NCBI RefSeq assembly: GCF_002115825.1
Contig: NZ_JFJZ01000013.1
Location: 1-64,000, forward strand
Direction of reading: 5' to 3'
DNA: 64,000 bases
DNA from: Thalassospira sp. MCCC 1A01428
GTDB taxonomy: Bacteria; Pseudomonadota; Alphaproteobacteria; Rhodospirillales; Thalassospiraceae
Shown: positions 62,180 to 64,000 of the stretch, in pieces
How the letters are laid out: every line of letters begins with the position of its first letter
Position numbering within the stretch: the first letter of the stretch is position 1
Position numbers and translations under genes: made by a program
Notes under the pieces: model-generated
Told to the model about the DNA's origin: nothing
The model's input: only the letters and a program-made list of their open reading frames with translations
Database searches by the model: none

Positions 62180-63592
62180 ATGAAAAAGAAAATTCTAGTA
62201 TCGGCGTGTGTGTTAGGCATCTCCGCATCGGGTATTGCCAGCAACGCAAACGCTGAAGATCTGAGTGCTGTCTATAAGATGGCAATGACGGAAAACCCCA
62301 ATATTTCGCTGGCCAAAGAACAGGTTAGCGAAGGTGTTGCCAATCAAGTAAACGCATTTATGGGGTATTTGCCGCAGGTGTCGGCAACGTTTGACCGTGA
62401 ATGGGTCAAGCAGCGCATTGATCGGTCCGACAACACGGTGTTTGCGCTGGGCAAAGGTAACTTTGATAACCGTCAGCGCACGTTTCAGTTACAGCAGCAC
62501 ATTTTCAGCTTTGAAACGATCATGAATATCGTTAGTTCCGATATGGGCCGTATGCGCCTGAAAGAATCATTGGAAACGGCGAAACAGGATGTCGGCTATC
62601 AGGCAATCGAGGCGTATCTGGGCACATTGGCTGCGGCAGACGATGCCCGCCTGGCCCGTATTGAGAATGCGTCGATGGCAGAACGCCAGGTTGATATTTT
62701 AACCCGGCAAAAGCAGGGCCTTGCAACGTCCTATGAGGCCGATCTGGTCGAGGCGCGCCTGGCCGAGGCTGAAGCCAGGGTTGTTGCCACCCGCACCTCG
62801 TATCAGCGAGCCTTTGCACAATTGCAGCGCCGGGTGGGGAATTTGCCCGCATCACTTGCGACATTGGCAAATAACGTGTCCTTGCCTAAACTTGATGAAA
62901 CCGATGTTGATCATTGGCTGGAAGCGGCCCTTAAAAGCAGCCCGCGGGTAAGGGCGATGGATTATTCCATTGATGAACGCCGGGCCGCACTGGCCGCCGA
63001 TGTCGGGCAGGCGATGCCGACCTTTGATTTTATCTTTACCGATACGCGGCGTGATTCCGGCGGGTCGCTTTTTGGCGGCGGCAGTTTGACCCACGAAGGC
63101 GTGGCAATGCTGCGCCTCAATGTGCCACTGTTTAACCCCGGTGGTCGTGGTTATGAAGCATTGGAAACCCGAAGCCAGGTAGACCAGGCGCGGTATCAGC
63201 GGGCGATTTATTTACGTGAATTGCGTGAAACCGTCGCCAGCACCATTAACGAACTGGTGAATGGACCTGAACGTATCAGGGCGCTGGTAAAAGGCGTGCA
63301 GACGCACCGGCGAATTGTGGATGCCGTAAAGATCAAGTTCGATGCCGGTCAGTCAACCGTGCTCGATGTGCTTGACGAAGACGAAGATCTGTTTGCAATG
63401 GAACGCCGTGCGTTGGCGGCGATTTACAGCCACCTTCTTAATTATGCGCTGATCCACCAGGTAACCGGCACGCTGGGCGATGACCAGATCACATCTATCA
63501 ACCAGTTGCTGGACCCGACCTTGCCCATGATCACGGCGGGTACTGATTTTAGCCAATATGATCATGATACGATGCCGATTTCGGTTCAGTAA
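62180..63592 (+). CDS. TolC family outer-membrane channel protein
   Basis: 470 residues from the ATG at 62180. GTGGGGAG lies seven bases upstream; a GTG at 62144 is an alternative. Signal peptide MKKKILVSACVLGISASGIA with cleavage after NANA. The mature protein has the OEP repeats: DLSAVYKMAMTENPNISLAK at the start and a second half from about residue 255, with LDVLDEDEDLFAMERRAL (Q/D-x-L-x-A/D pattern) near 400. It forms the outer-membrane exit duct. It is the last gene of the export cluster, with a strong hairpin after it. Confidence 0.92.
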   Translation: MKKKILVSACVLGISASGIASNANAEDLSAVYKMAMTENPNISLAKEQVSEGVANQVNAFMGYLPQVSATFDREWVKQRIDRSDNTVFALGKGNFDNRQRTFQLQQHIFSFETIMNIVSSDMGRMRLKESLETAKQDVGYQAIEAYLGTLAAADDARLARIENASMAERQVDILTRQKQGLATSYEADLVEARLAEAEARVVATRTSYQRAFAQLQRRVGNLPASLATLANNVSLPKLDETDVDHWLEAALKSSPRVRAMDYSIDERRAALAADVGQAMPTFDFIFTDTRRDSGGSLFGGGSLTHEGVAMLRLNVPLFNPGGRGYEALETRSQVDQARYQRAIYLRELRETVASTINELVNGPERIRALVKGVQTHRRIVDAVKIKFDAGQSTVLDVLDEDEDLFAMERRALAAIYSHLLNYALIHQVTGTLGDDQITSINQLLDPTLPMITAGTDFSQYDHDTMPISVQ

Positions 63593-63617
63593 AAATGCAT
63601 CGCTGATTGCGGGACCA

Positions 63618-63655
63618 AAAACCACCCCCACAGTTTACCTGGCGGGGGTGGTTTT
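63618..63655. terminator. Strong hairpin, probable bidirectional terminator
   Basis: Perfect 12-bp arms AAAACCACCCCC and GGGGGTGGTTTT with a 14-nt loop. They lie 25 bp after the TolC-like stop and 48 bp beyond the end of the converging gene. The T-run on the plus strand is short (four), and the A-run gives a comparable tract on the minus strand. Confidence 0.75.
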
Positions 63656-63703
63656 CTGCGCGTTCCTTTTGTCGTTGGGGCAAAGCAAGGTAAATGTAAC
63701 TCG

Positions 63704-64000
63704 TCAGGTCTGCTCCATAAACATCGGGCCGCCCCGCCAACGTGGAAAGCCGTAACCATTGATCATGACCACATCGATTGCGTCGGGGCTTGTGGCGATT
63801 CCTTCTGCCAATATTTTGTGCCCTTCGTTTTGCATGGCCCCAATAATGGTTGTCATGATCTGATCGTGGGTAAAATGACGGCGGAGAATGCCTTTTCTAG
63901 CTGATTCCTCTTCGATCATTTTGGCAACATCAGGGTCAGGGACAGGAGCAGCTTTTGGACTGGTATATAAAAACCAGCCCGCACCGGATTTGCGACCAAA
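63704..64000 (-). CDS. 3-hydroxyacyl-CoA dehydrogenase, C-terminal part (runs off the window)
   Basis: 99 codons on the minus strand from the window edge to a TGA at 63704-63706. The visible sequence starts FGRKSGAGWFLY, as in the GRKSGxGxYxY motif of the 3HCDH C-terminal domain. It goes on with IVGAMQNEG-type helix residues and ends INGYGFPRWRGGPMFM, the usual end of FadB/FadJ-type fatty-acid oxidation proteins and some stand-alone dehydrogenases. Beta-oxidation is the probable pathway. It converges on the export cluster. Confidence 0.85.
   Translation of the reverse strand, partial: FGRKSGAGWFLYTSPKAAPVPDPDVAKMIEEESARKGILRRHFTHDQIMTTIIGAMQNEGHKILAEGIATSPDAIDVVMINGYGFPRWRGGPMFMEQT

Overview
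The window reads as part of an extrachromosomal replicon (plasmid or chromid) of a marine-type alphaproteobacterium. Thalassospira or a relative in the Rhodospirillales is my best guess; it rests on gene content (TAXI/TRAP transport, BKACE enzymes, ROK/ABC sugar loci, a SapC-like protein) and not on any search. No rRNA, tRNA, insertion sequence or CRISPR array was recognised.

Layout. (1) 1-16 kb, minus strand: a two-partner secretion locus with a TpsB-type outer-membrane transporter, a 4.7k-residue haemagglutinin-like TpsA, and the start of a SapC-family gene. The TpsB signal peptide lies in a different frame from the rest of the protein, separated by one base in an A6 tract. (2) 17-23 kb: replicon backbone. 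An unrecognised wHTH protein is followed by a 740-bp non-coding array in which CpG dinucleotides recur in steps of 7-8 bp, about 100 steps long, with an embedded 8 x 8-bp tandem repeat. Then come parA, a small parB-like gene, iterons, a RepA-type initiator, a perfect DnaA box and more iterons (probable oriV). (3) 23-25 kb: an XRE-cupin regulator, a GNAT acetyltransferase and a MaoC hydratase. (4) 25-36 kb: two divergent catabolic units. One has an ABC importer, an argininosuccinate-lyase-like enzyme and a PfkB kinase; the other has a ROK repressor and a large PIG-L deacetylase. A decayed enolase-superfamily remnant follows. (5) 36-44 kb: an RpiR regulator, class III aminotransferase and BKACE enzyme in ATGA-coupled order, then a TAXI binding protein, a fused TRAP permease and a universal stress protein. 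(6) 44-63.6 kb: a 4039-residue RTX surface protein with an N-terminal LEPR-XLL-like motif, followed by DUF3467, a GAF-like/HlyD fusion, a PqqD-like/M50/HlyD membrane protein, a second HlyD adaptor and a TolC-like channel. No ABC ATPase is present. (7) The right edge holds the C-terminus of a 3-hydroxyacyl-CoA dehydrogenase.

The genes group into three jobs: maintaining the replicon, importing and breaking down two small-molecule classes (a sugar-like one by ABC, a carboxylate or amine-like one by TRAP), and displaying two giant surface proteins through separate export routes. The least explained parts are the CpG ladder next to parAB and the ATPase-less export cluster of the RTX protein.
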